Source: Streptomyces sp. PT12 (GTDB taxonomy: Bacteria > Actinomycetota > Actinomycetes > Streptomycetales > Streptomycetaceae). From it: DNA of 64,000 nt. Positions 13,462-26,479 of the stretch are shown piece by piece. Position numbers and translations under genes: made by a program. Each line of letters opens with the position of its first letter. Positions within the stretch are counted from its first letter, which is position 1. The notes under the pieces are model-generated. The model saw only the letters and a list, made by a program, of their open reading frames with translations, did not search any database and had not been told where the DNA came from. Location: the NCBI RefSeq assembly GCF_003311645.1, contig NZ_QEST01000014.1:186001-250000 (forward strand). Reading direction: 5' to 3'.

Positions 13462-14175
13462 ATGCAACAGCCCGGTGGGATGCCCGTGCCACCCCCGGCT
13501 CCGTTCGACGGGGGGGCTCCAATCGACGGGGGGGCGACCGGGCACGTCAGGCTGCCGCCAGGCAGCGTGGTGCCCGCGCCCACCCCGGCGCCGGGCGCCG
13601 CGGCGCCCGACATCGCGCACGCCGGGGTGGCGGTGCTGCTGATCGGCCCCGCGGGGGCGGGCAAGACGACGGTGGCGAGGTTCTGGGCCGAGCGCAGACC
13701 CGTGCCCACGGCCCACATCAGCCTCGACGACGTGCGCGAATGGGTGCGTTCGGGGTTCGCCGACCCCCGCTCGGGCTGGGACGACCGCTCCGAGGCGCAG
13801 TACCGCCTCGCGCGCCGCACGTGTGGCTTCGCCGCACGGAACTTCCTGGCCAACGGCATCTCCTGCATCCTCGACGACGCCGTCTTCCCCGACCGCCCCG
13901 CCGTGGGCCTCGGCGGCTGGAAGCGCCATGTGGGCCCCGGGCTCATCCCGATCGTGCTGCTGCCGGGGCTCGACGTCGTCCTGGAGCGGAACGCCGCGCG
14001 CACCGGCACCCGGCGCCTCTCCGACGAGGAGGTGGCCACGATCCACGGCCGCATGGCCGGGTGGTACGGCTCGGGCCTGCCCATCATCGACAACTCCAGG
14101 CACGACGTGGCGACCACCGCGCGGATGCTGGACGACGCGGTGGCGCGCAGCCTGTCCCACCCGCCGCAGTGGTGA
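13462..14175 (+). CDS. P-loop kinase-like protein with Pro-rich N-terminus
   Basis: The 237-residue product has a Pro/Gly-rich N-terminal 55 residues, then Walker A GPAGAGKT at 62-69 and a kinase-like fold (HISLDDVREWVRSG, ILDDAVFPDRPAV, IIDNS). The arrangement resembles gluconokinase/zeta-type small-molecule or nucleotide kinases. The substrate cannot be told. It sits between the aro genes and the pepQ-like gene and is separated from both by about 75-135 bp. The ATG at 13462 follows GGGGATCGG; translation starts are hard to confirm because the N-terminus is low complexity. Confidence 0.75.
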   Translation: MQQPGGMPVPPPAPFDGGAPIDGGATGHVRLPPGSVVPAPTPAPGAAAPDIAHAGVAVLLIGPAGAGKTTVARFWAERRPVPTAHISLDDVREWVRSGFADPRSGWDDRSEAQYRLARRTCGFAARNFLANGISCILDDAVFPDRPAVGLGGWKRHVGPGLIPIVLLPGLDVVLERNAARTGTRRLSDEEVATIHGRMAGWYGSGLPIIDNSRHDVATTARMLDDAVARSLSHPPQW

Positions 14176-14251
14176 CCCGTCGGTGACCCGTCGCGCTCGT
14201 CCGGACGTGTTCAGGCGGCCGAAGAGGCGCGGGCCCGCATAGGCTCGGTCC

Positions 14252-15367
14252 ATGTCCGAGGTTCACGCGGCCCGACGGTCACGGCTGCGGACCCGCTGCT
14301 CGCCAGCGGGCGGTAGCGTGGCCGCCCTCGTCTCCCTGCCGGCCAACGTCCGCTACCTGGCGGGCTGCGCCCCCGAGGGGGCCGTGCTGCTCGTGGGCCC
14401 GTCGGGCGACGACGTGCTGCTTGGCCACTGGGACCACGGCGGCGACCCCGCGGGCCCGCCGCCCACCGAGGACCAGGGCCTGCGCGTGGCGCCCCTTGGC
14501 GGGGAGGCCGACCCCGCGGTGGCCGCCGCCGAGCTGGCCGCCGAGGGCGGTGCCGACACCCTGGCCGTCGAGGAGCACCACCTGACCGTCGCCCGCCACC
14601 GGGCCGTCGCGGCCGGTGTGTCGGGGCTCGGGCTCGTCGACCTGGAGTGCGCGGTGGAGCGGCAGCGGCTGGTCAAGGACGAGGAGGAGATCGCGGCGCT
14701 GCGGGTGGCCGCCGAGATCACCGACAGGGCGCTGGGGGAGCTGCTCGAGTCGATCCTGGTGGGCCGCACCGAGCGCCATCTCGCGCTGGAGCTGGAACGC
14801 CGCCTGGTGGACCATGGCGCGGACGGCCCGGCGTTCCCCACCTCGGTCGCCACCGGCAGCCACTCGGGCCTGGCCGGGCACCGGCCCACGGACCGGCGGG
14901 TGGAGGAGGGGGACTTCCTGACCGTGTGCCTGGGCGCCCGCTTCCGCGGGTACCGCTGCCGGATCGGGCGGACGTTTGTCATCGGGACCAGCCCCGACGA
15001 CTGGCAGATCGAGCTGTACGAGGTCGTCTTCGCCGCTCAGCGCGCCGCGCGTGAGGCGCTGGCCCCTGGCGCGGAGTACGCGGCCGTCGACCGGGCCGCG
15101 CGGGACGTGCTCGACGCCGCGGGGCACGGCACGGCGCTCGGCCCGGTGACCGGGCGCGGGGTCGGCCTGGAAATCGGGGAGGACCCTCGGTTGTCCCCCG
15201 CGGCCATGGGTAGACTGGGCCCTTGCGTGCCGGTCACCGTCGAGCCGGGGGTGCATCTTCCAGGCCGGGGTGGTGTCCGGATCGATGACACGCTGGTCGT
15301 CCGCTCACCCGCGGACGGCGGACCCGAGCTACTCACCATCACGACCAAGGAACTCCTCGCCCTCTAG
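14252..15367 (+). CDS. M24 family (Xaa-Pro dipeptidase-like) protein with missing metal ligands
   Basis: The 371-residue protein has the two-domain layout of PepQ/aminopeptidase P: a creatinase N-domain (residues about 1-130) and a pita-bread domain. The five metal ligands of active M24 enzymes are D, D, H, E and E. By motif alignment the first Asp is Cys (VCLGARF instead of IDFGAxY), the second is Arg (YRCRIGRT), the His is Arg (GRGVGLEI), the first Glu is kept (VEPGVHLPG) and the last is Asp (VRIDDTLVV). It is thus probably not a metallopeptidase of the usual kind. It lies 90 bp upstream of efp, a common pairing in bacteria. Confidence 0.85.
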   Translation: MSEVHAARRSRLRTRCSPAGGSVAALVSLPANVRYLAGCAPEGAVLLVGPSGDDVLLGHWDHGGDPAGPPPTEDQGLRVAPLGGEADPAVAAAELAAEGGADTLAVEEHHLTVARHRAVAAGVSGLGLVDLECAVERQRLVKDEEEIAALRVAAEITDRALGELLESILVGRTERHLALELERRLVDHGADGPAFPTSVATGSHSGLAGHRPTDRRVEEGDFLTVCLGARFRGYRCRIGRTFVIGTSPDDWQIELYEVVFAAQRAAREALAPGAEYAAVDRAARDVLDAAGHGTALGPVTGRGVGLEIGEDPRLSPAAMGRLGPCVPVTVEPGVHLPGRGGVRIDDTLVVRSPADGGPELLTITTKELLAL

Positions 15368-15457
15368 GGCGTGTTCCGGAATACGCCTGGCCCTTCCCGG
15401 GCGGCCGGGGGGGACCTCGGTCACCGCAAGCAGCAGTCGGTAGGAGAATCCGCAACC

Positions 15458-16024
15458 GTGGCCACCACCAACGACCTCAAGAACGGCATGGTGCTCAAGC
15501 TCGACGGGGGCCAGCTGTGGTCCGTCGTCGAGTTCCAGCACGTCAAGCCCGGCAAGGGCGGCGCTTTCGTGCGCACCAAGCTCAAGAACGTACTCTCCGG
15601 CAAGGTGGTCGACCGGACCTTCAACGCCGGCACCAAGGTGGACACCGCCACCGTGGACCGGCGGGGCATGCAGTTCTCCTACAAGGACGGCAGCGACTTC
15701 GTGTTCATGGACACGGAGACCTACGACCAGCTGCACATCACCCCGGATACCGTGGGCGAGGCCGCCAACTACCTGCTCGAGGGCCAGGACTGCACGGTCG
15801 CCATCCACGAGGAGAACCCCCTCTTCGTGGAGCTGCCCGCCGCCGTCGAGCTGGTCATCGAGTACACCGAGCCTGGCGTCCAGGGCGACCGCTCCACGGG
15901 CGGCACCAAGCCCGCCAGGCTGGAGACCGGGTACGAGATCGGCGTGCCGCTCTTCATCACGACCGGCGAGAAGATCAAGGTCGACACCCGCTCCGGCGAA
16001 TACCTCGGCCGGGTGAACAGCTAA
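15458..16024 (+). CDS. efp: Elongation factor P
   Basis: The 188-residue three-domain factor relieves ribosome stalling at polyproline stretches. Domain I carries the loop [10 protein letters not shown] with K33 at the tip, the position that is beta-lysylated in E. coli; no epmA or epmB gene is nearby. I infer that, as in other actinobacteria, the loop may act unmodified. The GTG at 15458 follows TAGGAGA at 15441-15447. nusB starts two bases after the stop. Confidence 0.97.
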   Translation: MATTNDLKNGMVLKLDGGQLWSVVEFQHVKPGKGGAFVRTKLKNVLSGKVVDRTFNAGTKVDTATVDRRGMQFSYKDGSDFVFMDTETYDQLHITPDTVGEAANYLLEGQDCTVAIHEENPLFVELPAAVELVIEYTEPGVQGDRSTGGTKPARLETGYEIGVPLFITTGEKIKVDTRSGEYLGRVNS

Positions 16025-16026
16025 CC

Positions 16027-16452
16027 GTGGCTGCCCGCAGCAAGGCCCGCAAACGTGCCCTGCAAATCCTCTTCGAGGCCGACCAGCGCGGCGTGCCCGC
16101 CACCGATGTCCTCGCCGACTGGGCCAGGCTGGCCCTCACCGACGACCGGCAGCCGCGGGTCAGCGACTTCACCCGTCAGCTGGTCGAGGGCTACGCCGGG
16201 CACACCGCGCGCATCGACGAGCTGATCGCCCAGTACACCGTCAGCTGGCCGATCGACCGCATGCCCGTGGTGGACCGCAACATCCTGCGGCTCGCCACGT
16301 TCGAGCTGATCTGGCAGGACGAGACGCCCGACGCCGTGGTGCTCGACGAGGCGGTGCAGCTGGCCAAGGAGTTCTCCACGGACGACTCACCGGCCTTCGT
16401 CAACGGCCTGCTCGGCCGTCTGAAGGACCTGAAGCCCACGCTTCGCCGCTGA
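16027..16452 (+). CDS. nusB: Transcription antitermination factor NusB
   Basis: A 141-residue all-helical RNA-binding protein that joins NusE/S10 on boxA of rRNA leaders. SKARKRALQILFEADQRG and VDRNILRLATFEL together with the C-terminal STDDSPAFVNGLLGRL are the expected conserved blocks. GTG at 16027 starts two bases after the efp stop, so the two are co-translated. A strong terminator follows at 16470-16506. Confidence 0.96.
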   Translation: MAARSKARKRALQILFEADQRGVPATDVLADWARLALTDDRQPRVSDFTRQLVEGYAGHTARIDELIAQYTVSWPIDRMPVVDRNILRLATFELIWQDETPDAVVLDEAVQLAKEFSTDDSPAFVNGLLGRLKDLKPTLRR

Positions 16453-16469
16453 CGACGCGATGCTCCCAC

Positions 16470-16506
16470 GAGGGGGTGGCGGGCCGCACCGGCCCACCAC
16501 CCCCTC
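16470..16506. terminator. Bidirectional hairpin between nusB and bldD
   Basis: Arms 16470-16485 and 16491-16506 pair over 16 positions with one mismatch around a 5-base loop (GCACC). It lies in the convergent gap between nusB and bldD and has no long T tract on either side, as is usual in this GC-rich context. Confidence 0.8.
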
Positions 16507-16528
16507 GGCCGCTCTCGGCGAGGACGCC

Positions 16529-17029
16529 TTAAGACTCCTCGGCCTGCACCGCGCGCCGCGCGTCCGCGCCCAGCACGCCCCAGCTGATCAGCTGCTCGGT
16601 CAGCACCGAGGGCGACTGGTCGTAAATCACGGCCAGCGTGCGCAGGTCGTCCTGGCGGATCGACAGCACCTTGCCGTTGTAGTCACCGCGCTGGCTCTGG
16701 ATCGTCGCGGTGTACCGCTGGAGCGGCCCGGCCTTCTCGCTGGGCACATGGGCGAGGCGCTCCAGGTCGAGGACGAGCTTGGGCGGCGGCTCGGCGGCGC
16801 CCCCCGGGGTCGAGCCGGGCAGAAGCTCCTGCACCGGGACCCCGTAGAAGTCCGCCAGCTCCGCGAGGCGCTGCACGGTGACGGCTCGGTCGCCGCGCTC
16901 GTAGGAGCCGACGACGACCGCCTTCCAGCGGCCCTGCGACTTCTCCTCGACCCCATGGAGCGACAGACCCTGCTGGGTGCGGATGGCCCGGAGCTTGGCC
17001 CCGAGCTGTTTGGCGTATTCGCTGGACAT
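16529..17029 (-). CDS. bldD: Developmental master repressor BldD
   Basis: The 166-residue protein represses sporulation genes when dimerised by tetrameric cyclic di-GMP. The N-terminal HTH (residues about 8-65, LGAKLRAIRTQQGLSLHGVEEKS) and the C-terminal domain with the c-di-GMP-binding RxD-x8-RxxD signature region (RGDYNGKVLSIRQDD) are both seen. The start ATG at 17029 gives the standard SSEYAKQLGAKL beginning. An inverted repeat at 17054-17073 lies about 25 bp upstream and fits BldD autoregulation. Confidence 0.97.
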   Translation of the reverse strand: MSSEYAKQLGAKLRAIRTQQGLSLHGVEEKSQGRWKAVVVGSYERGDRAVTVQRLAELADFYGVPVQELLPGSTPGGAAEPPPKLVLDLERLAHVPSEKAGPLQRYTATIQSQRGDYNGKVLSIRQDDLRTLAVIYDQSPSVLTEQLISWGVLGADARRAVQAEES

Positions 17030-17053
17030 GTGTCTCCCCGGAACGGCTGCTTC

Positions 17054-17073
17054 GTAACTCACTGTGAGGTTAC
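17054..17073. promoter_or_regulatory. Inverted repeat upstream of bldD (candidate BldD operator)
   Basis: The site contains TCAC-T-GTGA flanked by GTAAC on the left and GTTAC on the right. Half-sites of the type AGTGA/TCACC and the BldD box (nTnACnCWGnGTnAn) are related in sequence; the match here is good but not exact. Position between bldD and pyrR favours autoregulation, which is established for BldD in S. coelicolor. Confidence 0.5.
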
Positions 17074-17189
17074 GCAGCGTAATAAGTCTCGTCAAGCCGG
17101 GGGCGGGGACCATGCCTCTGACCTGTAGGAATGCGGAGCGTGCCGGTGACCCTGGTAGGGTCGGGGCGTTCGACCGACGTCCTTTAAGG

Positions 17190-17215
17190 CCCGTCCCGTG
17201 AGGCGGGGAAGGAGG
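17190..17215 (+). promoter_or_regulatory. PyrR-binding RNA loop next to the pyrR ribosome binding site
   Basis: A CCCG/CGGG stem (17190-17193 with 17204-17207) closes a loop reading UCCCGUGAGG, which fits the PyrR-binding consensus UCCNGNGAGGY from Bacillus (17194-17204). The ribosome site GGAGG follows at 17211-17215, only four bases beyond the stem. There is no terminator hairpin between this loop and the ATG at 17227. Control is therefore likely translational, as reported for the mycobacterial pyr operon, rather than by attenuation. Confidence 0.8.
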
Positions 17216-17226
17216 TCCGCACTTCC

Positions 17227-17829
17227 ATGGACTCAACGCCCGACACCCAGCCCTCCGTGCCCGCCCCCTCCGCGGCGGCGCGCACCGTTCTCGAGGGCCC
17301 CGACATCGCGCGGGCCCTCACCCGCATCGCCCACGAGATCGTCGAGCGCGCCAAGGGCGCCGACGACGTGGTGCTCCTCGGCATCCCGACCCGTGGCGTC
17401 TTCCTGGCCCGACGGCTGGCCGACAAGCTGCGCCGGATCACCGAGCTCCCGCTTCCCGTGGGCTCCCTCGACATCACGATGTACCGGGACGACCTGCGGC
17501 TGCGCCCGGCGCGCGCCCTGGCGCGCACCGACATCCCCGGCGAGGGCATCGACGGGCGGCTGGTCGTCCTGGTGGACGACGTGCTGTTCTCGGGGCGTAC
17601 CATCCGCGCCGCCCTCGACGCCCTGGGCGACATCGGCCGCCCCAGGGCGGTGCAGCTGGCGGTCCTGGTGGACCGCGGCCACCGCGAGCTGCCGATCCGC
17701 GCCGACTACGTCGGCAAGAACATCCCCACCTCGCTGCGCGAGACGGTCAAGGTGCAGCTCACCGAGGAGGACGGCCGCGACGGCGTGCTGCTCGGCGTGC
17801 GCGAGCCCGCCCCGTCCGGCGAGCGGTAG
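17227..17829 (+). CDS. pyrR: Bifunctional pyr operon regulator / uracil phosphoribosyltransferase
   Basis: The 200-residue phosphoribosyltransferase-fold protein binds pyr mRNA when UMP/UTP is high. The PRPP loop [13 protein letters not shown] is at 113-125 and the RNA-contacting basic face is expected around RDDLRLRP. The ATG at 17227 follows AAGGAGG. It heads the pyrimidine operon, and its own leader carries the target loop. Confidence 0.95.
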   Translation: MDSTPDTQPSVPAPSAAARTVLEGPDIARALTRIAHEIVERAKGADDVVLLGIPTRGVFLARRLADKLRRITELPLPVGSLDITMYRDDLRLRPARALARTDIPGEGIDGRLVVLVDDVLFSGRTIRAALDALGDIGRPRAVQLAVLVDRGHRELPIRADYVGKNIPTSLRETVKVQLTEEDGRDGVLLGVREPAPSGER

Positions 17830-17920
17830 CCCTCTTCGCCGCCCCGGATCCCCGCACGCCGACACCACGCTTCCCTCACCCGCGCCCGCACGCCGCGGAA
17901 GACACCACGGAAGGCACCAG

Positions 17921-18970
17921 ATGAAGCGTCACCTCATCTCGGCCACCGATCTCACCCGTGACGACGCCGTCCTGATCCTCGACACCGCTGAGGAGCTGGC
18001 CCGCGTCGCCGACCGGCCGATCAAGAAGCTGCCGACCCTGCGCGGCCGCACCGTCGTCAATCTCTTCTTCGAGGACTCCACCCGCACCCGGATCTCCTTC
18101 GAGGCCGCGGCCAAGCGGCTCTCCGCCGATGTCATCAACTTCTCGGCGAAGGGCTCGTCCGTCTCCAAGGGCGAGTCGCTCAAGGACACCGCGCTGACCC
18201 TGGAGGCCATGGGCGCCGACGCCGTGGTCATCAGGCACCACGACTCCGGCGCCCCGCACCGCCTCGCCACCTCCGACTGGATCGGCGGCTGCGTGATCAA
18301 CGCGGGCGACGGCACGCACGAGCACCCCACGCAGGCGCTGCTCGACGCGTTCACGCTGCGCCGCAGGCTCACCGAGGGCCCCGGCGGCGGCGTCGGGGGC
18401 GACCTGGCGGGCCGCCGCGTCACGATCGTCGGCGACATCCTGCATAGCCGGGTGGCCCGCTCCAACATCCACCTGCTCACGACGCTCGGCGCCGAGGTCA
18501 CCGTGGTCGCCCCGCCGACGCTGCTGCCCATCGGCGTCGGCCACTGGCCCTGCGCGGTCTCCTACGACCTCGACTCCGTGCTGCCCAAGTCGGACGCGGT
18601 GATGATGCTCCGCGTCCAGCGCGAGCGCATGAACGCCGCCTACTTCCCGACCGAGCGCGAGTACGCCAGGCGTTACGGCCTCGACGGCGACCGGATGGCG
18701 CGCATGCCCGAGCACGCCGTCGTGATGCACCCGGGCCCGATGAACCGGGGCATGGAGATCACCGCCGAGGTCGCCGACTCGCCCCGATGCACGGCCGTCG
18801 AGCAGGTCTCGGGCGGCGTCAGCGTGCGCATGGCGGTGCTCTACCTGCTGCTCGGTGGCGCGGGCCCCGCCGACACCACCCGCCCCGACACCACCCGCCC
18901 CGACCTCACCCGCTCCGACCTCACCCGTACCGACACGACCCGCTCCGACGAGAACGGACAGCCAGCATGA
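17921..18970 (+). CDS. pyrB: Aspartate carbamoyltransferase catalytic chain with repeat tail
   Basis: The 349-residue enzyme condenses carbamoyl phosphate and aspartate. The carbamoyl-phosphate site STRTR is at 53-57 and the conserved [12 protein letters not shown] and MHPGPMNRG motifs follow. Catalytic chains are usually near 310-325 residues; the extra C-terminus here is a run of five degenerate pentapeptides of the type [10 protein letters not shown] (18872-18946), directly before pyrC. ATG 17921 was chosen for [11 protein letters not shown], the standard start. No pyrI regulatory subunit is present. Confidence 0.96.
   Translation: MKRHLISATDLTRDDAVLILDTAEELARVADRPIKKLPTLRGRTVVNLFFEDSTRTRISFEAAAKRLSADVINFSAKGSSVSKGESLKDTALTLEAMGADAVVIRHHDSGAPHRLATSDWIGGCVINAGDGTHEHPTQALLDAFTLRRRLTEGPGGGVGGDLAGRRVTIVGDILHSRVARSNIHLLTTLGAEVTVVAPPTLLPIGVGHWPCAVSYDLDSVLPKSDAVMMLRVQRERMNAAYFPTEREYARRYGLDGDRMARMPEHAVVMHPGPMNRGMEITAEVADSPRCTAVEQVSGGVSVRMAVLYLLLGGAGPADTTRPDTTRPDLTRSDLTRTDTTRSDENGQPA
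18872..18946 (+). repeat. Five 15-bp tandem repeats in the 3' end of pyrB
   Basis: Five units of 15 bp (first two identical: gacaccacccgcccc) encode the D-(T/L)-T-R-(P/S/T) tail of PyrB and end 20 bp before the pyrC ATG. The copies diverge towards the 3' end. Confidence 0.93.
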
Positions 18971-20265
18971 GCCAGCAGACCCAGCGGACCCTGATCCGTG
19001 GCGCCCACGTCCTGGGCGGGGCGCCGGGGGACGTCCTGATCGACGGCGGCGCGATCGCCGAGATCGGCGCGGGACTGCCCGCCGAGGGCGCCGCGGTGAT
19101 CGACGCGGCCGGGCTCGTCCTGCTGCCGGGGCTCGTCGATCTGCACACCCATCTGCGCGAGCCGGGGCGCGAGGACTCCGAGACGGTCCTCACCGGCACC
19201 AGGGCCGCGGCCGCCGGTGGCTTCACCGCCGTGCACGCCATGGCCAACACCTTCCCCGTCGCCGACACCGCGGGCGTCGTCGAGCAGGTGTGGCGCCTGG
19301 GCCGGGAGTCCGGGTACTGCGACGTGCAGCCCGTGGGCGCCGTCACCGTCGGCCTCGACGGCAAGCAGCTGGCCGAGCTGGGCGCGATGCACGAATCGGC
19401 CGCGGGCGTCGTGGTCTTCTCCGACGACGGCAAGTGCGTCGACGACGCCGTGATCATGCGCCGCGCCCTCGAGTATGTGAAGGCGTTCGACGGCGTGATC
19501 GCCCAGCACGCGCAGGAGCCGAGGCTGACCGAGGGCGCCCAGATGAACGAGGGCGTCGTCTCCGCCGAGCTGGGCCTGACCGGCTGGCCCGCCGTCGCCG
19601 AGGAGGCGATCATCGCCCGCGACGTCCTGCTCGCCGCCCATGTCGGCTCCCGGGTCCACGTGTGCCACCTGAGCACCGCGGGCTCCGTCGAGCTGGTGCG
19701 CTGGGCCAAGTCCAAGGGCTGGAACGTCACGGCCGAGGTCACCCCGCACCACCTGCTGCTCACGGACGACCTGGTGCGTTCCTACGACCCGGTCTACAAG
19801 GTCAACCCCCCGCTGCGCACCGAGGCCGACGTGCTGGCGCTGCGCGAGGCGCTGGCCGACGGCACCATCGACTGTGTGGCCACCGACCACGCCCCGCACC
19901 CCCACGAGGACAAGGACTGCGAGTGGGGCGCCGCAGCCATGGGCATGATCGGCCTGGAGACGGCGCTGTCCGTCGTGCAGCACACCATGGTCGACACGGG
20001 CCTGCTCGACTGGGCGGCCGTCGCCGACCGGATGTCCGCAAGGCCCGCTGCCATCGGCCGCCTGGCCGGGCACGGCCGCCCGATCGCCGCGGGGGAGCCC
20101 GCCAACCTGGCGCTGGTCGACCCCGCGCACCGTGCCGTGGTGGACCCGACCGCGTTTGTCTCGCGCAGCCGCAACACCCCCTACCGCGGCCTCGAGCTTC
20201 CCGGGCGCGTGATCCACACGTTCCTGCGCGGGCGGGCCACCGTTGTGGACGGTGAGCTGGCATGA
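18967..20265 (+). CDS. pyrC: Dihydroorotase
   Basis: The 432-residue class I dihydroorotase forms dihydroorotate from carbamoyl aspartate. The zinc ligands H60 and H62 lie in [10 protein letters not shown], and [17 protein letters not shown] and CVATDHAPH carry the remaining ligands and catalytic Asp. ATG 18967 overlaps the pyrB stop (ATGA). The stop overlaps the following membrane protein gene by four bases. Confidence 0.96.
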   Translation: MSQQTQRTLIRGAHVLGGAPGDVLIDGGAIAEIGAGLPAEGAAVIDAAGLVLLPGLVDLHTHLREPGREDSETVLTGTRAAAAGGFTAVHAMANTFPVADTAGVVEQVWRLGRESGYCDVQPVGAVTVGLDGKQLAELGAMHESAAGVVVFSDDGKCVDDAVIMRRALEYVKAFDGVIAQHAQEPRLTEGAQMNEGVVSAELGLTGWPAVAEEAIIARDVLLAAHVGSRVHVCHLSTAGSVELVRWAKSKGWNVTAEVTPHHLLLTDDLVRSYDPVYKVNPPLRTEADVLALREALADGTIDCVATDHAPHPHEDKDCEWGAAAMGMIGLETALSVVQHTMVDTGLLDWAAVADRMSARPAAIGRLAGHGRPIAAGEPANLALVDPAHRAVVDPTAFVSRSRNTPYRGLELPGRVIHTFLRGRATVVDGELA

Positions 20266-20921
20266 CCGGCGCCCTTCACACCTCCTCCCACCCCTCGTTC
20301 CACCCCGCCCTGCTCGCCGCCGAAGAGGTCGAACGCCGCTCCGCCGAGGTCACCGACTGGGCCGCCAGGATCGCCTGGGTCGTCGGGCTGCTGCTCTTCG
20401 TCGCCCTGGTCTACTGGCTGATGCGCGAGGGCTGGAAGTGGCGGGCCACCCTCCAGGGCGACCTGCCGCCGCTCGCCCCGCTGCCCGACGAGGGTGGCGC
20501 GCCCGTGCTGCGGCTGAGCGGCACGTACCACGGCACGACCACGGCGGGGCGGTGGCTCGACCGCATCGTCGCGCACGGGCTGGGCGCGAGGAGCCGCGCC
20601 GAGCTGTCCCTGACCGGCGCGGGCGTGGCCGTGGAGCGCCCCGGCGCCGCCGGGTTCCTCATCCCGTCCGACCGGATCCGCGGCGCACGCCTGGACAAGG
20701 GCATCGCGGGCAAGGTGCTGACCGAGGGCGCCCTGCTGGTGATCACCTGGGCGCACGGCGACCGGCTGCTGGACTCGGGGTTCCGCTCCGACCGCGCCGC
20801 CGAGCACGCCGACTGGCTCGACGCGCTCGGCCCGTTCTCCCCCTTCGACCCGCCCGCCCCCGCACAGACCGCCCCCGCCAAGACCGCCCCCGCCAAGACC
20901 GCCCCGGAAGGTGCCCGATGA
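20262..20921 (+). CDS. Conserved membrane protein of the pyr operon
   Basis: The 219-residue protein has one membrane helix (about residues 37-54, [18 protein letters not shown]) and a following soluble domain of PH-like beta content ([36 protein letters not shown]). A gene of this kind between pyrC and carA is conserved in actinobacteria, including mycobacteria, but I know of no assigned function. The C-terminus ends in TAPAK repeats (20865-20908). Four-base overlaps at both ends tie it to the operon. Confidence 0.82.
   Translation: MTGALHTSSHPSFHPALLAAEEVERRSAEVTDWAARIAWVVGLLLFVALVYWLMREGWKWRATLQGDLPPLAPLPDEGGAPVLRLSGTYHGTTTAGRWLDRIVAHGLGARSRAELSLTGAGVAVERPGAAGFLIPSDRIRGARLDKGIAGKVLTEGALLVITWAHGDRLLDSGFRSDRAAEHADWLDALGPFSPFDPPAPAQTAPAKTAPAKTAPEGAR
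20865..20908 (+). repeat. Three 15-bp tandem repeats before carA
   Basis: Three near-identical 15-bp units (cagaccgcccccgcc, then aagaccgcccccgcc, then a shortened copy) encode the TAPAK tail of the membrane protein and end about 10 bp before the carA ATG. Confidence 0.88.
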
Positions 20922-22031
20922 CCCCCACCCCAGCCGTGCTCGTCCTCGAGGACGGCCGCGCGTTCCACGGCCGGGCCTACGGCGCGGTCGGCGAGACGTT
21001 CGGCGAGGCCGTCTTCGCCACCGGCATGACCGGCTACCAGGAGACCTTGACCGACCCCTCCTACCACCGCCAGGTGGTCGTGATGACCGCCCCGCACATC
21101 GGCAACACCGGTGTCAACGACGAGGATCCCGAGTCCCGGCGCATCTGGGTCGCGGGCTATGTCGTGCGCGACCCGGCGCGCACTCCCTCCAACTGGCGCT
21201 CCGTGCGCTCCCTCGACGACGAGCTGGCCGCCCAGGGCGTCGTCGGCATCAGCGGCGTCGATACCCGCGCGCTGACCCGGCACCTGCGCGAGCGCGGCGC
21301 CATGCGCGCGGGCGTGTTCTCGGGCCCCACGCTCGGGGACCACGCGACCCTGCTCGAACGCGTCCGCTCCGCCCCGGTGATGACGGGCGCCGACCTGGCC
21401 GCCGAGGTCGCGACCACGGAGCCCTATGTCGTCCCCGCGGTGGGGGAGAAGCGCCTCACCGTCGCCGCGGTGGACCTGGGCATCAAGGGCATGACCCCGC
21501 GCCGCATGGCCGAGCGCGGCGTCGAGGTCCATGTGCTGCCCGCCACGGCCACGTTGGACGAGGTCTACGCGGCCGACCCCGACGGGGTGTTCTTCTCCAA
21601 CGGCCCCGGCGACCCCGCGGCGGCCCACCACCCCGTCGAGCTGATGCGGGGCGTGCTTGAGCGGGCGACGCCGCTGTTCGGCATCTGCTTCGGGAACCAA
21701 GTGCTCGGACGCGCCCTGGGATTCGGGACGTTCAAGCTCAAGTACGGCCACCGCGGCATCAACCAGCCGGTCAAGGACCTGGCCACGGGCCGCGTCGAGG
21801 TGACCGCGCACAACCACGGCTTCGCCGTGGACGCCCCGGTCGGCGAGGCGTCCGAGACGCCGTTCGGCCGCGTCGAGGTCTCCCACGTCTGCCTCAACGA
21901 CAACGTCGTCGAGGGGCTGCGGCTCATCGACCGCCCGGCGTTCAGCGTCCAGTACCACCCCGAGGCGGCCGCGGGACCCCACGACGCCGCCTACCTGTTC
22001 GACCGCTTCACCGCACTGATGGAGGGCCAGC

Positions 22032-22039
<8 letters not shown>
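20918..22039 (+). CDS. carA: Carbamoyl phosphate synthase small (glutaminase) subunit
   Basis: The 373-residue subunit hydrolyses glutamine and passes ammonia to CarB. The class I amidotransferase nucleophile is C257 in [11 protein letters not shown]; the usual LGHQ is FGNQ here, a variant I associate with actinobacteria. The triad His and Glu lie in [16 protein letters not shown] 20918 overlaps the preceding stop, and the last eight bases overlap carB. Confidence 0.95.
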
Positions 22040-25361
<3,322 letters not shown>

Positions 25362-25366
25362 CCGCG

Positions 25367-26479
25367 ATGTCCGCCTATGGGCTGTTGTTCTCCGCTGTGC
25401 TGCGCCGGCTCGACTCGGAGCGCGCCCACCGCGCCGCCTTCGGGCTGATCCGCGCGGCGGGGCGCGTGCCCGGGCCGCGCGCCGTGGTGCGCGCCGCCTA
25501 CGCGCCCGCACATCCCGAGCTGCGCGTGCGCGCCCTGGGACTCGACCTGCCTGGCCCCTTCGGCCTCGCCGCCGGATTCGACAAGAACGCCGAGGGCATC
25601 GGCCCGCTCGCCGCGCTCGGCTTCGACTTCGTCGAGGTCGGCACCGTCACCGCGCGCCCCCAGCCGGGCAACGACCGCCCCCGCCTCTTCCGGCTCACCC
25701 CCGACCGCGCCCTGGTCAACCGCATGGGCTTCAACAACGACGGCGCCGATGCCGTCGCCGCCCGCCTGGCCCGAAGGCCCCGCCAGGGCCCGGTCGTCGG
25801 CGTCAACATCGGCAAGACCAAGGTCGTCCCCGAGGCGGAGGCCGCGGCCGACTACGCCGCCGCCACCGAACGGCTCGCCGCCCACGCCGACTACCTCGTG
25901 GTCAACGTCTCCTCGCCCAACACCCCAGGGCTGCGCGACCTCCAGGCCGCCGACCGGCTGCGCCCGCTGCTCGCCGCGGTCCGCGCGGCGGCCGACCGCG
26001 CCACGCCCGCGCGGCGCGTCCCCCTGCTGGTGAAGATCGCGCCCGACCTGGCGGACGAGGACATCGACGCCGTCGCCGATCTCGCCGTCGAGGCCGGGCT
26101 CGACGGCATCATCGCCACCAACACCACTGTCTCCCGTGAGGGGTTGATCAGCAACCCGCGCACCGTGGCTTCCACGGGCGCGGGCGGACTGTCGGGCGCC
26201 CCCTTGCGCGACAGGTCACTTGCCGTGCTCCGCCGCCTCCACGCGCGTGCCGGGGACCGGCTCACGCTCGTCGGCGTCGGCGGCATCGAGACCGCCGACG
26301 ACGCCTGGCGGCGCATCCTCGCGGGCGCCACCCTGATCCAGGGCTACAGCGGCTTCGTCTACGCGGGACCCGCCTGGGCCCGCGCGATCCACCGCGGCCT
26401 GGCCGAGCGCCTGGCGGCCAGCCCGTACGCGACGCTCGCCGACGCCGTCGGCGCCGAGGGAAGGGACCGCACCCGATGA
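25367..26479 (+). CDS. pyrD: Dihydroorotate dehydrogenase (quinone), class 2
   Basis: The 370-residue FMN enzyme oxidises dihydroorotate to orotate with quinone as acceptor. An N-terminal amphipathic helical segment ([23 protein letters not shown]) marks the membrane-bound class 2 type. The FMN-binding [12 protein letters not shown], the [10 protein letters not shown] block and the catalytic-Ser motif [11 protein letters not shown] are present. ATG 25367 begins five bases after the carB stop. Confidence 0.95.
   Translation: MSAYGLLFSAVLRRLDSERAHRAAFGLIRAAGRVPGPRAVVRAAYAPAHPELRVRALGLDLPGPFGLAAGFDKNAEGIGPLAALGFDFVEVGTVTARPQPGNDRPRLFRLTPDRALVNRMGFNNDGADAVAARLARRPRQGPVVGVNIGKTKVVPEAEAAADYAAATERLAAHADYLVVNVSSPNTPGLRDLQAADRLRPLLAAVRAAADRATPARRVPLLVKIAPDLADEDIDAVADLAVEAGLDGIIATNTTVSREGLISNPRTVASTGAGGLSGAPLRDRSLAVLRRLHARAGDRLTLVGVGGIETADDAWRRILAGATLIQGYSGFVYAGPAWARAIHRGLAERLAASPYATLADAVGAEGRDRTR

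Noticed and set aside
18872-18946. Extra domain fused to PyrB
   Set aside because: The tail is only degenerate pentapeptide repeats and no fold is suggested.
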